A stretch of DNA of 64,000 bases, taken from positions 186,001 through 250,000 of the forward strand of contig CANMYO010000003.1 in NCBI GenBank assembly GCA_947502145.1. The letters are read 5' to 3'. This document shows positions 18,855-26,828 of this stretch, piece after piece; position 1 is the first letter of the stretch; each line of letters begins with the position of its first letter. The DNA is from an uncultured Paracoccaceae bacterium. Lineage in GTDB: Bacteria; Pseudomonadota; Alphaproteobacteria; Rhodobacterales; Rhodobacteraceae. The position numbers and the translations under genes were made by a program. The notes under the pieces are model-generated. The model did no database searches. It was not told the origin of the DNA and saw only the letters and a list, made by a program, of their open reading frames with translations.

Positions 18855-18872
18855 CCCCCCGTCACCGGCAGT

Positions 18873-18886
18873 TTGATCCAGCGCAA
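18873..18886 (+). promoter_or_regulatory. FNR/FixK-type box in front of hemN
   Basis: TTGATCCAGCGCAA fits the known TTGA-N6-(T/G)CAA pattern of FNR/FixK regulators and lies 33 bp upstream of the hemN start codon. HemN is the oxygen-independent enzyme of haem synthesis, so control by an oxygen-sensing FnrL-type regulator is expected. The second half-site (CGCAA) departs from a perfect palindrome. Confidence 0.6.
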
Positions 18887-18919
18887 AGATGGCCGGGGCG
18901 GTGACAGGCAGAAGGAGGC

Positions 18920-20275
18920 ATGGAACAGATTGCTCAACTTGCCCGCCTTGGCCTTTTTGATGCGCGGGTGCCGCGCTACACCAGCTATCCGCCCGCAACG
19001 GTCTTTTCGACCGAAACCGGGGCTGGATTTCAGGCCGAATGCCTGCGTGGGCTTGACCCGGCAGAGCCGGTCTCGGTCTATGTGCATATCCCGTTCTGTG
19101 AGCGGCTGTGCTGGTTCTGCGCCTGCCGCACCCAGGGCACAACCAGCCTGACCCCCGTTGCCGCCTATCTTGAGACCCTGAAAGCCGAACTGGCGCTGGT
19201 GGCGCCGCTTTTGCCAAAGGGGTTGCGCATGGGGCAGTTGCATTGGGGCGGTGGTACGCCGACGATCCTGACACCCGACATGATCACGCAGCTGGCCGGG
19301 GCGATCAAAGGGGTCTTTACGCCGACGGACGATCTGGCCTTTTCGGTCGAGATTGATCCCACGCTTGTGGATGACGACAAGATTGCGGCCCTTGCCGCTG
19401 CGGGCATGACCCGCGCCAGTATCGGCGTGCAGGATTTTGCCCCAAAGGTGCAGGACGCGATCGGACGCCACCAGAGTTTTGCACAAACCAAGGCCTGCGT
19501 TGACAGCCTGCGGGCGGCCGGGATCACATCGCTGAACGCCGATCTGGTCTATGGGTTGCCACACCAGACCGCGGCCCGTCTTACCGCGTCCATTGATCAG
19601 GTGCTGGCGCTGGACCCTGATCGGATCGCGCTGTTTGGCTATGCTCATGTGCCGCATATGTCCAAGCGTCAGAAGCTGATCAAGGATGCTGATTTGGCCG
19701 GGGATCAGATGCGGTTTCAAATGGCACAAGGCGCGGCGACACAGTTTGCGGTGGCAGGGTTTCAGGCCATCGGCATCGATCACTTTGCCCGCCCGGATGA
19801 TACGCTTGCCAAAGCGGCGGACAACGGCGGGCTGCGGCGCAATTTTCAGGGCTATACCGATGACAATTGTCGCACGTTGATCGGGCTGGGGGCGTCGTCA
19901 ATCTCAAGCTATCGGGCCGGATATGTCCAGAACGCGGCGGCCACCCCGGCCTATAGCGAACGGATTGCCGCCGGTCAGCTGCCCGGCGCACGTGGTCACA
20001 GGCACAGCGATTCCGACCGGTTGCAGGCACGGGTCATCGAGATGCTCATGTGCAATTTCACGATTGATTTCAGAGTATTGGAGAGTGAATTTGATGCACC
20101 ACTTGCAGCGTTGGACGGGGCCGTTACCCGGATCAGGACGCAGTTTGCCGAAGTCATCGACCTGACCTCAGACCATTTACGCATCACCGACGCGGGCCGC
20201 CCGTTGACGCGGATCATTGCGCAGGCGTTTGACGCCTATGCACCAAGCGGCGCGGTGTATTCCAAGGCCTCCTGA
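18920..20275 (+). CDS. hemN: Oxygen-independent coproporphyrinogen III oxidase
   Basis: A 451-residue radical SAM enzyme. The N-terminal RVPRYTSYPPATVF is a hallmark of true HemN, as opposed to the haem chaperone HemW. The cluster motif CERLCWFCACRT (C-x3-C-x2-C-x-C) at about residue 59 binds the 4Fe-4S cluster. GGGTPTILTPDMI and GVQDFAPKVQDAIGR are further family marks. It performs oxidative decarboxylation of coproporphyrinogen III to protoporphyrinogen IX without oxygen. AGAAGGAGG precedes the ATG very closely. An FNR-type box lies upstream, predicting induction at low oxygen. Confidence 0.95.
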   Translation: MEQIAQLARLGLFDARVPRYTSYPPATVFSTETGAGFQAECLRGLDPAEPVSVYVHIPFCERLCWFCACRTQGTTSLTPVAAYLETLKAELALVAPLLPKGLRMGQLHWGGGTPTILTPDMITQLAGAIKGVFTPTDDLAFSVEIDPTLVDDDKIAALAAAGMTRASIGVQDFAPKVQDAIGRHQSFAQTKACVDSLRAAGITSLNADLVYGLPHQTAARLTASIDQVLALDPDRIALFGYAHVPHMSKRQKLIKDADLAGDQMRFQMAQGAATQFAVAGFQAIGIDHFARPDDTLAKAADNGGLRRNFQGYTDDNCRTLIGLGASSISSYRAGYVQNAAATPAYSERIAAGQLPGARGHRHSDSDRLQARVIEMLMCNFTIDFRVLESEFDAPLAALDGAVTRIRTQFAEVIDLTSDHLRITDAGRPLTRIIAQAFDAYAPSGAVYSKAS

Positions 20276-20310
20276 CGCTTGCCACCGACCCTTCGGACTG
20301 GCAGGCAGGG

Positions 20311-20664
20311 ATGATGAAGATCATCGCACATGCGCTGACCGATCGCGGGTCCAAATACGCGGTATCCGGGGGCAAGGTGAGCAGCCCGGACGAGGCGCGC
20401 GCCTTTCTCAAGACGCTGTGCCGCAACAAGAAATTCGCCAAGGCCACACATAACACCTGGGCGGTAATCCTGCCCGATGGCACGCCGCTGAAGAATGACG
20501 ATGGCGAGACCGGCGCAGGCATGGTCATTCTGCGGATGCTGGAACGGGCCGACAGAATAGGTGAGATAGTTGTTGTAACCCGTTGGTTCGGCGGCACAAA
20601 GCTTGGCGGTGATCGGTTCCGCAGGGTGCAGGACGCGGTGCGGGTCTGGTTTGAGCAATCCTGA
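20311..20664 (+). CDS. Short IMPACT/YigZ-family protein
   Basis: A 117-residue protein corresponding to the N-terminal IMPACT (UPF0029) domain only. The signatures are KATHNTWAVILPDGTPLKNDDGETGAG and GEIVVVTRWFGGTKLGGDRFRRVQDA; full-length YigZ has about 200 residues and a second ferredoxin-like domain absent here. There is no sign of a frameshift and the end is clean, so this is probably a natural short form. It starts 35 bp after hemN and may be co-transcribed. IMPACT proteins touch translation control in eukaryotes; the bacterial role is unclear. Confidence 0.82.
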   Translation: MMKIIAHALTDRGSKYAVSGGKVSSPDEARAFLKTLCRNKKFAKATHNTWAVILPDGTPLKNDDGETGAGMVILRMLERADRIGEIVVVTRWFGGTKLGGDRFRRVQDAVRVWFEQS

Positions 20665-20795
20665 GATTTCCGCGGTGTCAAAAACCGCGCGCCTGCCCAA
20701 AATAGGGGGATGCCAGCCGGGCGCAGAGCGCCTAACGTGGCGGCACCCAAAGCGCGAATCCCAACCGCGTAACACAACTGACAGGAGTCTCGCCC

Positions 20796-21944
20796 ATGAC
20801 CGTTTTTACCACTGACACGCTTCCGGCAGGTCACTATGCGCCACCGACCGGGTTATCGCGGTTCAGTGGCGTCTATAACGACGTGACCAATACGTTTACC
20901 GTGACTGTGCGCGGGACGATGAACTGGGCCGGGCAAATGGGTACGCTGGCCTGGACAGGGACGCGGCGCAACGAATTCATGCGGTTGTTTCAGCAGGGCA
21001 TCGATCAGGTCTGGAACGGCCGCTTTCGGCTTGAAAACACCTCTGGTCATGTGGTGCGGCCCACCGTGCAATTCGTGCCGGTGCTGAACAACGCACATAT
21101 GTCGGTGCGGGTGCAGGCGGGCGTCTTTGCGCCCGAGATTGCCGAACATATCAACACCGCGTCACATATGAAGCTGTATCCCGCCGGGCTTGAGGTCGCC
21201 AATGGCGATCTGGAGTTGCGCCTGGATGAGGGCACGGTGCTGCCCTATAGCGAGCTGATCGCGCCGGTCACGACCGAGAACCTCAACGATCACGCTTCGC
21301 AGGCCGAGGCCTATGCCACGTCGCACGCCAATGCCACGGCCAGCCTGCGGTCAGGCAAGGCCCATATCGAATTTACCAACGGTTCCTCTGCGATGACGGA
21401 CGCTATCCGCACGAGCGTCCGCGAGACGATCAGATATGCCCGTGACAACCTGTTGCAGGGGCGCAAGCGGGTCCCGCTGGAGGTGACTGGCTATCGCAAT
21501 TCAAGCGAGGCCAGGAACCTCAGCCTTGAGCGGGCCAACAATGTTGCTGCATATGTGCGCAGTCACGGCGCGTTCGAGGCGGCCCATGTGACGGCGATTG
21601 ACGGTGGCGACCGCTACTGGGGACACCGCTATGCCAAGATCCGGGCGCTGCCATTGCCACGTGTGCTGGCGCAGGTCGATTACCGCGCTGCGATCCATGA
21701 ATTTGGGCACTGTCTGGGATTGCCCGATGAATATCGCCTTTATCCGGGCATGTCGGTCGAAGACGCGCATGATGAATTCGCTGACCTTTGCCGTGATAAC
21801 CGGCTGACCCATCCGCCATTTCCCGAAAAGCACGACAGCATCATGTCTTGTGGATCCAAGGTCAGCCGCTGTCACTATGTGACCATTCTGGATTGCCTCA
21901 AGACGATCACAAATGACCAAAGCTGGGTGATCCTGAACACCTGA
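20796..21944 (+). CDS. OmpA-like domain fused to a metzincin-type metalloprotease motif, function unknown
   Basis: A 382-residue protein with no signal peptide. The N-terminal 170 residues are beta-rich (FSGVYNDVTNTFTVTVRGTMNWAG, VVRPTVQFVPVLNNAHMSVRVQ). Residues about 190-280 resemble an OmpA-like module: KAHIEFTNGSSAM and VEVTGYR-type NSSEARNLSLERANNVAAYVRSHG. Residues about 305-320 read AAIHEFGHCLGLPDEYRLYPG, an HExxHxxGxxD zinc-binding motif, followed by a possible Met-turn (HDSIMSCGSKV). AGGAG precedes the ATG. The combination could be a secreted toxin-like or wall-targeted protease, perhaps delivered by a contractile or other secretion machine; none is encoded nearby. Not assignable to a named family. 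Confidence 0.6.
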   Translation: MTVFTTDTLPAGHYAPPTGLSRFSGVYNDVTNTFTVTVRGTMNWAGQMGTLAWTGTRRNEFMRLFQQGIDQVWNGRFRLENTSGHVVRPTVQFVPVLNNAHMSVRVQAGVFAPEIAEHINTASHMKLYPAGLEVANGDLELRLDEGTVLPYSELIAPVTTENLNDHASQAEAYATSHANATASLRSGKAHIEFTNGSSAMTDAIRTSVRETIRYARDNLLQGRKRVPLEVTGYRNSSEARNLSLERANNVAAYVRSHGAFEAAHVTAIDGGDRYWGHRYAKIRALPLPRVLAQVDYRAAIHEFGHCLGLPDEYRLYPGMSVEDAHDEFADLCRDNRLTHPPFPEKHDSIMSCGSKVSRCHYVTILDCLKTITNDQSWVILNT

Positions 21945-21965
21945 CCGGTCCAGACATGGGACGGG

Positions 21966-21993
21966 GGCCGGTTGACGATGAGGGAAACCGGCC
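21966..21993. terminator. Shared hairpin between convergent genes
   Basis: Inverted repeat GGCCGGTT / AACCGGCC (8 bp, 12-base loop) in the 92-bp gap between the metzincin gene and rimO. It could end transcription from both sides, though no strong T run is present on either strand. Confidence 0.4.
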
Positions 21994-22036
21994 GCCTGAC
22001 GCGTAAGGACCCAATGCTGCCTGATGTGCGGCCAGC

Positions 22037-23428
22037 CTAACGGGTAAGGCCGCCCCAGAGGTCATATTCGCCTGCCTCTTCGACCGTGACGGTGACGATA
22101 TCGCCCACAGCCAATCCATCTGCGCCTTCGTCGATGAACAGATTGCCGTCGATTTCCGGCGCATCTGCCCAGGTGCGGCAGGTGGCGATGCCGTCGGTGT
22201 CGATGTCATCCACGATCACCTCTGCGCGGGTGCCGACCTTGGCCGCCAGCTTTGCTGCGGAAATCGCCTGCGCCTTGGCCATGAAACGGTCCCAGCGATC
22301 TTGCTTGACCTCAGAGGGCACGTGATCAGGCAGGGCGTTTGAGCGCGCCCCGGCGACGTTTTCATATTGAAAACAGCCGACGCGATCCAGCTGGGCCTCA
22401 TCCAGCCAGTCAAGCAGGTGCTGAAACTCTGACTCGGTTTCACCGGGGTAGCCGACGATAAAGGTCGAGCGCAGTGTCAGATCGGGGCAGATCGCGCGCC
22501 AGGCGGCGATTTCATCAAGGGTGCGGGCGGCGGCGGCCGGGCGGGCCATGCGGCGCAGCACATCGGTGTGGCTGTGCTGGAACGGGATATCAAGATATGG
22601 CAACACGCCGTTGGCCGGGTCCGCCATCAGCGGGATCAGCTCGCGCACATGCGGGTAGGGATAGACATAGTGCAGCCGGACCCAGGCGCCCAGCCGACCC
22701 AGTTCGCGGGTCAGGTCGGTGATGTGGCTGCGCACCGCGTCGCCCTTCCAGGGGTGGCTGTCGTATCGGCGATCCAGCCCATATGCGCTGGTGTCCTGAC
22801 TGATGACAAGCAGTTCCTTCACACCGGCATCAACCAGCTTTTCAGCCTCGCGCAGCACAGCATGCACCGGGCGCGAGGCGAGTGTCCCGCGCATGTCGGG
22901 GATAATGCAGAACTTGCACTTGTGGTTGCAACCCTCTGAAATCTTTAGGTAACTGTAATGTCTTGGGGTCAGAGACACGCCGCGGGCAGGCAGCAGGTCG
23001 ATGAAGGGATCGGGGCTGGGTGGCACCGCACCGTGCACCGCATCCAGCACCTGTTCATATTGGTGCGGACCGGTGACGGCAAGGATATTGGGGTGATGTT
23101 CGCGGATGTAATCCGGCTCTGCCCCCAGACACCCGGTCACGATGACTTTGCCGTTTTCCTGCAGCGCCTCTCCAATCGCATCAAGGCTTTCGGCCTTGGC
23201 GCTGTCAAGAAAGCCGCAGGTGTTCACGATTACCGCCTCTGCACCGGCATAGTCGGGGCTGATCGCATAGCCTTCTGCCCGCAGCCGCGTCAGGATGCGT
23301 TCGCTGTCAACCAGCGCCTTGGGGCAGCCCAGGCTGACCATGCCGATGGTCGGCTGGCCATCGCGGCGGGTCTCGGTCACTTGCGCGCGGGCAAGGTCGG
23401 GGCGGAGATCGGGCGGGTTCTGGGTCAT
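22037..23428 (-). CDS. rimO: Ribosomal protein S12 methylthiotransferase
   Basis: A 463-residue radical SAM methylthiotransferase. [19 protein letters not shown] and [22 protein letters not shown] carry auxiliary-cluster cysteines of the MTTase domain. [17 protein letters not shown] holds the radical SAM CxxxCxxC motif. The C-terminal [29 protein letters not shown] is a TRAM domain typical of RimO. It adds a methylthio group to an aspartate of S12. The start [14 protein letters not shown] is preferred; promoter not evident. Confidence 0.95.
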   Translation of the reverse strand: MTQNPPDLRPDLARAQVTETRRDGQPTIGMVSLGCPKALVDSERILTRLRAEGYAISPDYAGAEAVIVNTCGFLDSAKAESLDAIGEALQENGKVIVTGCLGAEPDYIREHHPNILAVTGPHQYEQVLDAVHGAVPPSPDPFIDLLPARGVSLTPRHYSYLKISEGCNHKCKFCIIPDMRGTLASRPVHAVLREAEKLVDAGVKELLVISQDTSAYGLDRRYDSHPWKGDAVRSHITDLTRELGRLGAWVRLHYVYPYPHVRELIPLMADPANGVLPYLDIPFQHSHTDVLRRMARPAAAARTLDEIAAWRAICPDLTLRSTFIVGYPGETESEFQHLLDWLDEAQLDRVGCFQYENVAGARSNALPDHVPSEVKQDRWDRFMAKAQAISAAKLAAKVGTRAEVIVDDIDTDGIATCRTWADAPEIDGNLFIDEGADGLAVGDIVTVTVEEAGEYDLWGGLTR

Positions 23429-23479
23429 AAGGGCGCTTTACCCCAATGCGGCCTCCGGGGGAATGCCACATATGCCGGG

Positions 23480-24259
23480 TCAGGATTTCATTTGCGACTG
23501 GTGAATGCGTTTGAGCAAGCCCCGGCGCGGCAGCAGCGGGAACACCCAATTGGCCAGAAACCGCAGGCCGCGTTCATTGATGGCGCGCAACTCGCCGCGT
23601 TGCATGGCCTCATATCCGTAGGCGGCGACGCTGGCGGGGGTGGCGCGGTTCATGTCGACAATGGCCGTATCCTCAAGATCGGCCACGGCCTGAAACTCTG
23701 TTGCGACAATGCCGGGTTCCAGCGCGGTGACGGTCACACCCTTCGCGCGCAATTCCTCGTCCAGCGCCTGACTGAAGCTGGAAACATAGGCCTTTGTGGC
23801 GTAATAGGTCGCCTGCAACGGTCCGGGCATATAGGCGGCGGTTGAACTGACGTTGAGGATCTTGCCACCACCCTGCGCAACCATGTCATTCCCGACGAGA
23901 TGGCAAAGCGTCACCAACGCCTTCACGTTGAGGTCGATCATCGCGAGATCCGTGGCGAGATCCCGTTCAAGGAATGCCCCTTGCCCGCCAAACCCGGCGT
24001 TGTTGATCAGGATGTCAATCGACGCGCCGGTCGCCCTGGCCGCGGCATAAAGCTGCGCCGCCCCCTTTGGCGCGCCCAGATCAAGCGCGATCGTGTGCAC
24101 GGTGACGTGATGCGCGGCCTCCAGTTCAGCCTTGAGTGTATCAAGCGCGTCGCCACGGCGCGCGGTGATGATCAGATCACCGCCTTTTGCAGCGTGGTAG
24201 CGGGCGAACTCACGGCCAATGCCGGACGAGGCACCGGTAATCAGGGCAGTTTGGGACAT
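23480..24259 (-). CDS. Short-chain dehydrogenase/reductase under TetR control
   Basis: A 259-residue classical SDR. ALITGASSGIGREFARYHA holds the TGxxxGIG cofactor loop, NNAGFGGQGAF the NNAG motif, and STAAYMPGPLQATYYATKAY the catalytic Ser and YxxxK. Basic residues after the first strand (TARRGDALD) suggest NADP(H). The substrate is unknown; relatives act on diverse alcohols and ketones. It faces the tetR gene across a 102-bp control region with two near-identical palindromic operators and a good promoter. Confidence 0.9.
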   Translation of the reverse strand: MSQTALITGASSGIGREFARYHAAKGGDLIITARRGDALDTLKAELEAAHHVTVHTIALDLGAPKGAAQLYAAARATGASIDILINNAGFGGQGAFLERDLATDLAMIDLNVKALVTLCHLVGNDMVAQGGGKILNVSSTAAYMPGPLQATYYATKAYVSSFSQALDEELRAKGVTVTALEPGIVATEFQAVADLEDTAIVDMNRATPASVAAYGYEAMQRGELRAINERGLRFLANWVFPLLPRRGLLKRIHQSQMKS

Positions 24260-24272
24260 GGTGATCTCCGTT

Positions 24273-24290
24273 TGTCAACAGGCGTTGACA
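24273..24290. promoter_or_regulatory. TetR operator copy 1 (18 bp)
   Basis: TGTCAACAGGCGTTGACA: perfect 7-bp arms TGTCAAC / GTTGACA around AGGC. It covers the expected transcription start of the leftward SDR gene and lies 14-31 bp before its ATG. A second copy with the same arms is centred 43 bp away. Confidence 0.75.
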
Positions 24291-24292
24291 TT

Positions 24293-24321
24293 CAGATAGG
24301 GCGGGTGCCGCACACTGTCAA
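24293..24321 (-). promoter_or_regulatory. Promoter of the SDR gene, embedded in TetR operators
   Basis: Read leftward: TTGACA at 24321-24316, 17-bp spacer, TATCTG at 24298-24293. The -35 lies inside operator copy 2 and the start point falls in copy 1, so a bound repressor would block RNA polymerase. Confidence 0.6.
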
Positions 24322-24333
24322 CGGGTGTTGACA
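24316..24333. promoter_or_regulatory. TetR operator copy 2 (18 bp)
   Basis: TGTCAACGGGTGTTGACA: the same arms as copy 1 with centre GGGT. It overlaps the -35 of the SDR promoter and supplies a TTGACA that could also serve as the -35 of rightward tetR, giving autoregulation. Confidence 0.75.
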
Positions 24334-24361
24334 AAATTTTCGTCACTGCCTAGGCAACCCC

Positions 24362-24913
24362 ATGGGCAGGGCAGAAAAAACCGAAGCGAAGTTGTTGGAC
24401 GCGGCCACCGCGCTATTCTGGAACCGGGGCTTTTCCAATGTGCCGCTGCGCGATGTCAGCAAGGCGGCGGGGGTCGATGTCGCGCTGGTGTCGCGCTATT
24501 TCGGCAGTAAGCGGGGGCTGTTTGCTGCCACGCTGAATACCGCCTTTGACTGGCCAGAGCTGCTGGCCGCGGATGACCCGTCGGTTGTTGCCATCGCCAA
24601 ATATGCCGCGCCTGATGCGGGGGCGGCGGATACCGCGGCCGTCCGCATGATCGTGATGAATGCCGCCGACCCTGAGGTGGGCGATCTGGTGCGCGAAGGC
24701 TTGCAGGTCAAGCTGCTGAAGCCCTTGCAGGACAAGATGGGCGGCGGCGAGGGTGCCGCGCAGCGCCTTGCGCTGTTCATCGCGGTGATCCTGGGCGCAT
24801 CAATGGCCCGTCAAAGCCTGCAACTGCCCGGTGTGGCCGATGTCCCGCCAGAGACTTACGCCGCGCAGCTGCGCCAATTGGTCGATGCTGCGCTGACGTT
24901 TGAGGCTGATTAG
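24362..24913 (+). CDS. TetR family transcriptional regulator
   Basis: A 183-residue protein. The N-terminal helix-turn-helix KLLDAATALFWNRGFSNVPLRDVSKAAGVDVALVSRYFGSKRGLF is typical of TetR; the C-terminal part is the ligand/dimer domain. There is no Shine-Dalgarno sequence before the ATG, and a -35/-10 pair (TTGACA at 24328, TAGGCA at 24351) would place the start of transcription at the ATG, so the mRNA may be leaderless. It is divergent from the SDR gene and most likely represses it and itself through the two operators. Its end overlaps the convergent YCII gene by 4 bp. Confidence 0.9.
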   Translation: MGRAEKTEAKLLDAATALFWNRGFSNVPLRDVSKAAGVDVALVSRYFGSKRGLFAATLNTAFDWPELLAADDPSVVAIAKYAAPDAGAADTAAVRMIVMNAADPEVGDLVREGLQVKLLKPLQDKMGGGEGAAQRLALFIAVILGASMARQSLQLPGVADVPPETYAAQLRQLVDAALTFEAD

Positions 24914-25212
24914 CCGCCCATGCTGTGAAATTCGCTGACCTGCATGGCGGCGTTGTCCATTTCAAGGAACGGGCAGGCCTTGGCGATGGCCAGCGCGGCG
25001 TCCATGTCGTCAGCTTCGATCACGGTATAGCCCATCATCGGCACATGGCCGTCCGGCACATCGCCAAGCATTTGCGTCCCCTTCAGCGGCTGTTGCGGCA
25101 CGCTGGCGTTCAATCCGCCGATCCACTGCATGTAGCGGTCCATGTGGGCTTTGCCCTCTTCCGGGGACTTGGGTTGGCTGCCGCCGTGATAGGTGAGGAT
25201 GAATTGTGCCAT
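24910..25212 (-). CDS. YCII-related (DGPF-type) domain protein
   Basis: A 100-residue protein starting MAQFILTYHGGSQPKSPEEG. The segment MDRYMQWIGGLNASVPQQPL and the later YTVIEADDMDAALAIAKACPFLEM fit the YCII/DGPF alpha-beta barrel fold, dimeric proteins often encoded beside ECF sigma factors or ArsR/SRPBCC pairs. It is third in a run ArsR - SRPBCC - YCII on the minus strand, 11 bp after the SRPBCC gene. Role unknown. Confidence 0.85.
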   Translation of the reverse strand: MAQFILTYHGGSQPKSPEEGKAHMDRYMQWIGGLNASVPQQPLKGTQMLGDVPDGHVPMMGYTVIEADDMDAALAIAKACPFLEMDNAAMQVSEFHSMGG

Positions 25213-25223
25213 GGAATGTCCTT

Positions 25224-25664
25224 TCAGGCGTTGGAAACAAGGGCGATGAGCCGGGCCAGAGCAGAATTCCAGCCTTTGTTCATCATGTCGTCGATATGCG
25301 CCGGGTCGAGCCCGGTCTGGGTCAGGGTCAGCAGGGTGTCACTGCCTTTGGGGGACAGTGTAAAGGTGATGACGGATTCCGGTCCGCGCCCCTCTGGCCC
25401 CATGTCAAAGCTGAGCGTCAGTTCGACCGCGTTGGGCGGATCGACATGGCGCACCTCACCGGCAACGCGCGCGCCATGACCAGAGGGACCGACCATCGTG
25501 GCATGCCAGGGTCCGGGACGGGAAAAGTCGAGATTGTTATCGGTGATTGTCGTGCCCTCGGGCCCCCACCAGTTCAGCAGATGCGCGCCTTGGGTCAGGA
25601 ACGCAAAGACGATGTCCGGCGGCGCCGGGAGGTTGCGGGTCATTTGCAGGGTGGCTGTCGTCAC
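25224..25664 (-). CDS. SRPBCC family protein (AHSA1-like)
   Basis: A 146-residue START-like protein. TRNLPAPPDIVFAFLTQGAHLLNWWGPEG at the N-terminus and the ending LTLTQTGLDPAHIDDMMNKGWNSALARLIAL are hallmarks of the AHSA1/activator-of-Hsp90-like SRPBCC group, which bind hydrophobic ligands in a deep pocket. The ATG overlaps the stop of the ArsR gene (ATGA), a very common bacterial arrangement in which the ArsR protein controls both genes. Confidence 0.9.
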   Translation of the reverse strand: MTTATLQMTRNLPAPPDIVFAFLTQGAHLLNWWGPEGTTITDNNLDFSRPGPWHATMVGPSGHGARVAGEVRHVDPPNAVELTLSFDMGPEGRGPESVITFTLSPKGSDTLLTLTQTGLDPAHIDDMMNKGWNSALARLIALVSNA

Positions 25665-25993
25665 TTGGCTGTCCTTTTTCGCAAGGCGGCAGAGAGGCGA
25701 TCAAAGCTGCCCGACCAGAAATCGGCGTAACTGATCGCCCAATCGTTGATGGCTTTGACGGCTTCGGGGCGCACTTGGTACAGGCGGCGCTGTGCATCGA
25801 CCCGTTGCGACACGATGCCCGCCTCGCGCAGCACCCGCAGGTGGCGCGACATCGCCGGCGCGGACAGGTCGGCAACGCCGTGCAGCGTCCCAGCGGGCAG
25901 TTCGCCATCCTGCAACAGACGCTCGACTATCGCAAAGCGGGTTGGATCGCCGAGCGCGGCAAAGGTATCGGTGAGGTTTCGTTTTTCGCTCAT
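25661..25993 (-). CDS. ArsR-type transcriptional regulator
   Basis: A 110-residue winged-helix protein. FAALGDPTRFAIVERLLQDGELPAGTLHGVADLSAPAMSRHLRVLREAGIVSQRVDAQRRLYQV is a textbook ArsR/SmtB fold. No metal-binding CxC pair is present in the recognition region, so it belongs to the non-metal branch linked to SRPBCC genes. A perfect palindrome abuts its start codon, indicating autorepression. First gene of a three-gene operon. Confidence 0.92.
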   Translation of the reverse strand: MSEKRNLTDTFAALGDPTRFAIVERLLQDGELPAGTLHGVADLSAPAMSRHLRVLREAGIVSQRVDAQRRLYQVRPEAVKAINDWAISYADFWSGSFDRLSAALRKRTAK

Positions 25994-26007
25994 GCGTTAA
26001 TTAACGC
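25994..26007. promoter_or_regulatory. Palindromic ArsR operator
   Basis: GCGTTAATTAACGC is a perfect 14-bp palindrome directly upstream of the ArsR start codon (25993). Position and symmetry suggest binding by the encoded dimer, blocking its own transcript. Confidence 0.65.
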
Positions 26008-26056
26008 TTATTGGAAATAAAAAGTCAACCGAATGCTGTGGGGCCGCGCATCAACG

Positions 26057-26084
26057 CAAAAGGGCTGCCCCATGGGCAGCCCTT
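26057..26084 (-). terminator. Terminator of gcrA
   Basis: AAGGGCTGCCC / GGGCAGCCCTT, perfect 11-bp stem with a 3-base loop, followed on the minus strand by TTTTGCG. It lies 25 bp past the gcrA stop. Confidence 0.75.
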
Positions 26085-26108
26085 GTTAACGTGACAGTGT
26101 CAGCTTGC

Positions 26109-26702
26109 TCAGCGGCGGCGGTCGCGGCGCGAGGACATGGGTTGGAACGCGACGCCGACGTGGGCTTCGCAATAGGGTTTGCCCTGCTGAACCGGCAGGC
26201 CGCAAAACCAGAAATCATCCGTTGCCGGATCGCCGACCGGCCACTTGCAGGTCTTTTCGGTCAATTCCATCAGGGTGATCCGCTTGGCGGATTTTTCAAC
26301 TTCGCTGACTTTGGCCAATGCCTCTGGGCTGATTTCATTGGCGCTGGGCTGTGGCGGCAGGGGCTGACCGGCGGGAATGATCGCGCGGCGGGCGGCTGAG
26401 ATCGGGATGCCGTTCTCGTCCAGCTCTTGCGGCTCTTCCTCTTTGGCGGCCTTTGCGGCTGGTTTTGCCTTGGGCGGTGCCTTGGGCGCGGCTGGCTTTG
26501 AGGCGGCCTTTTCCTTGGCCGCTGCCGGTTTGGCAGGGGCAGAGGCCCCCGATCCGGCGCGGTTTGACAGGCCCAGACGGTGCACCTTGCCGATAACAGC
26601 GTTGCGGGTCACGCCGCCGAGTTCTTTTGCGATCTGGCTGGCCGATTGGCCTTCGCCCCACATCTTTTTGAGCGTCTCGACGCGCTCGTCAGTCCAGGAC
26701 AT
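26109..26702 (-). CDS. gcrA: GcrA cell-cycle regulator
   Basis: A 197-residue protein starting MSWTDERVETLKKMWGEGQSASQIAKELGGVTRNAVIGKVHRLGLS, the conserved GcrA DNA-binding domain. An Ala/Lys/Pro-rich linker (about residues 50-95) follows, then the conserved C-terminal part with TCKWPVGDPATDDFWFCGLPVQQGKPYCEAH, whose cysteines and histidine may bind metal. GcrA works with sigma-70 at promoters methylated at GANTC by CcrM, controlling division genes in alphaproteobacteria. A single GATTC lies just upstream of its start. Well-separated terminator downstream. Confidence 0.95.
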   Translation of the reverse strand: MSWTDERVETLKKMWGEGQSASQIAKELGGVTRNAVIGKVHRLGLSNRAGSGASAPAKPAAAKEKAASKPAAPKAPPKAKPAAKAAKEEEPQELDENGIPISAARRAIIPAGQPLPPQPSANEISPEALAKVSEVEKSAKRITLMELTEKTCKWPVGDPATDDFWFCGLPVQQGKPYCEAHVGVAFQPMSSRRDRRR

Positions 26703-26828
26703 AGAGATTCCTTCGGGTTTCAGGCGGGATGCGGTGCACCGGGCCTTGTCTATTCACACGATCCCCTATTTTAAACATGCCAACGGGGGTTACAAGGACA
26801 ACCGGACGAAAAGGATAAGGCTGCGGCA

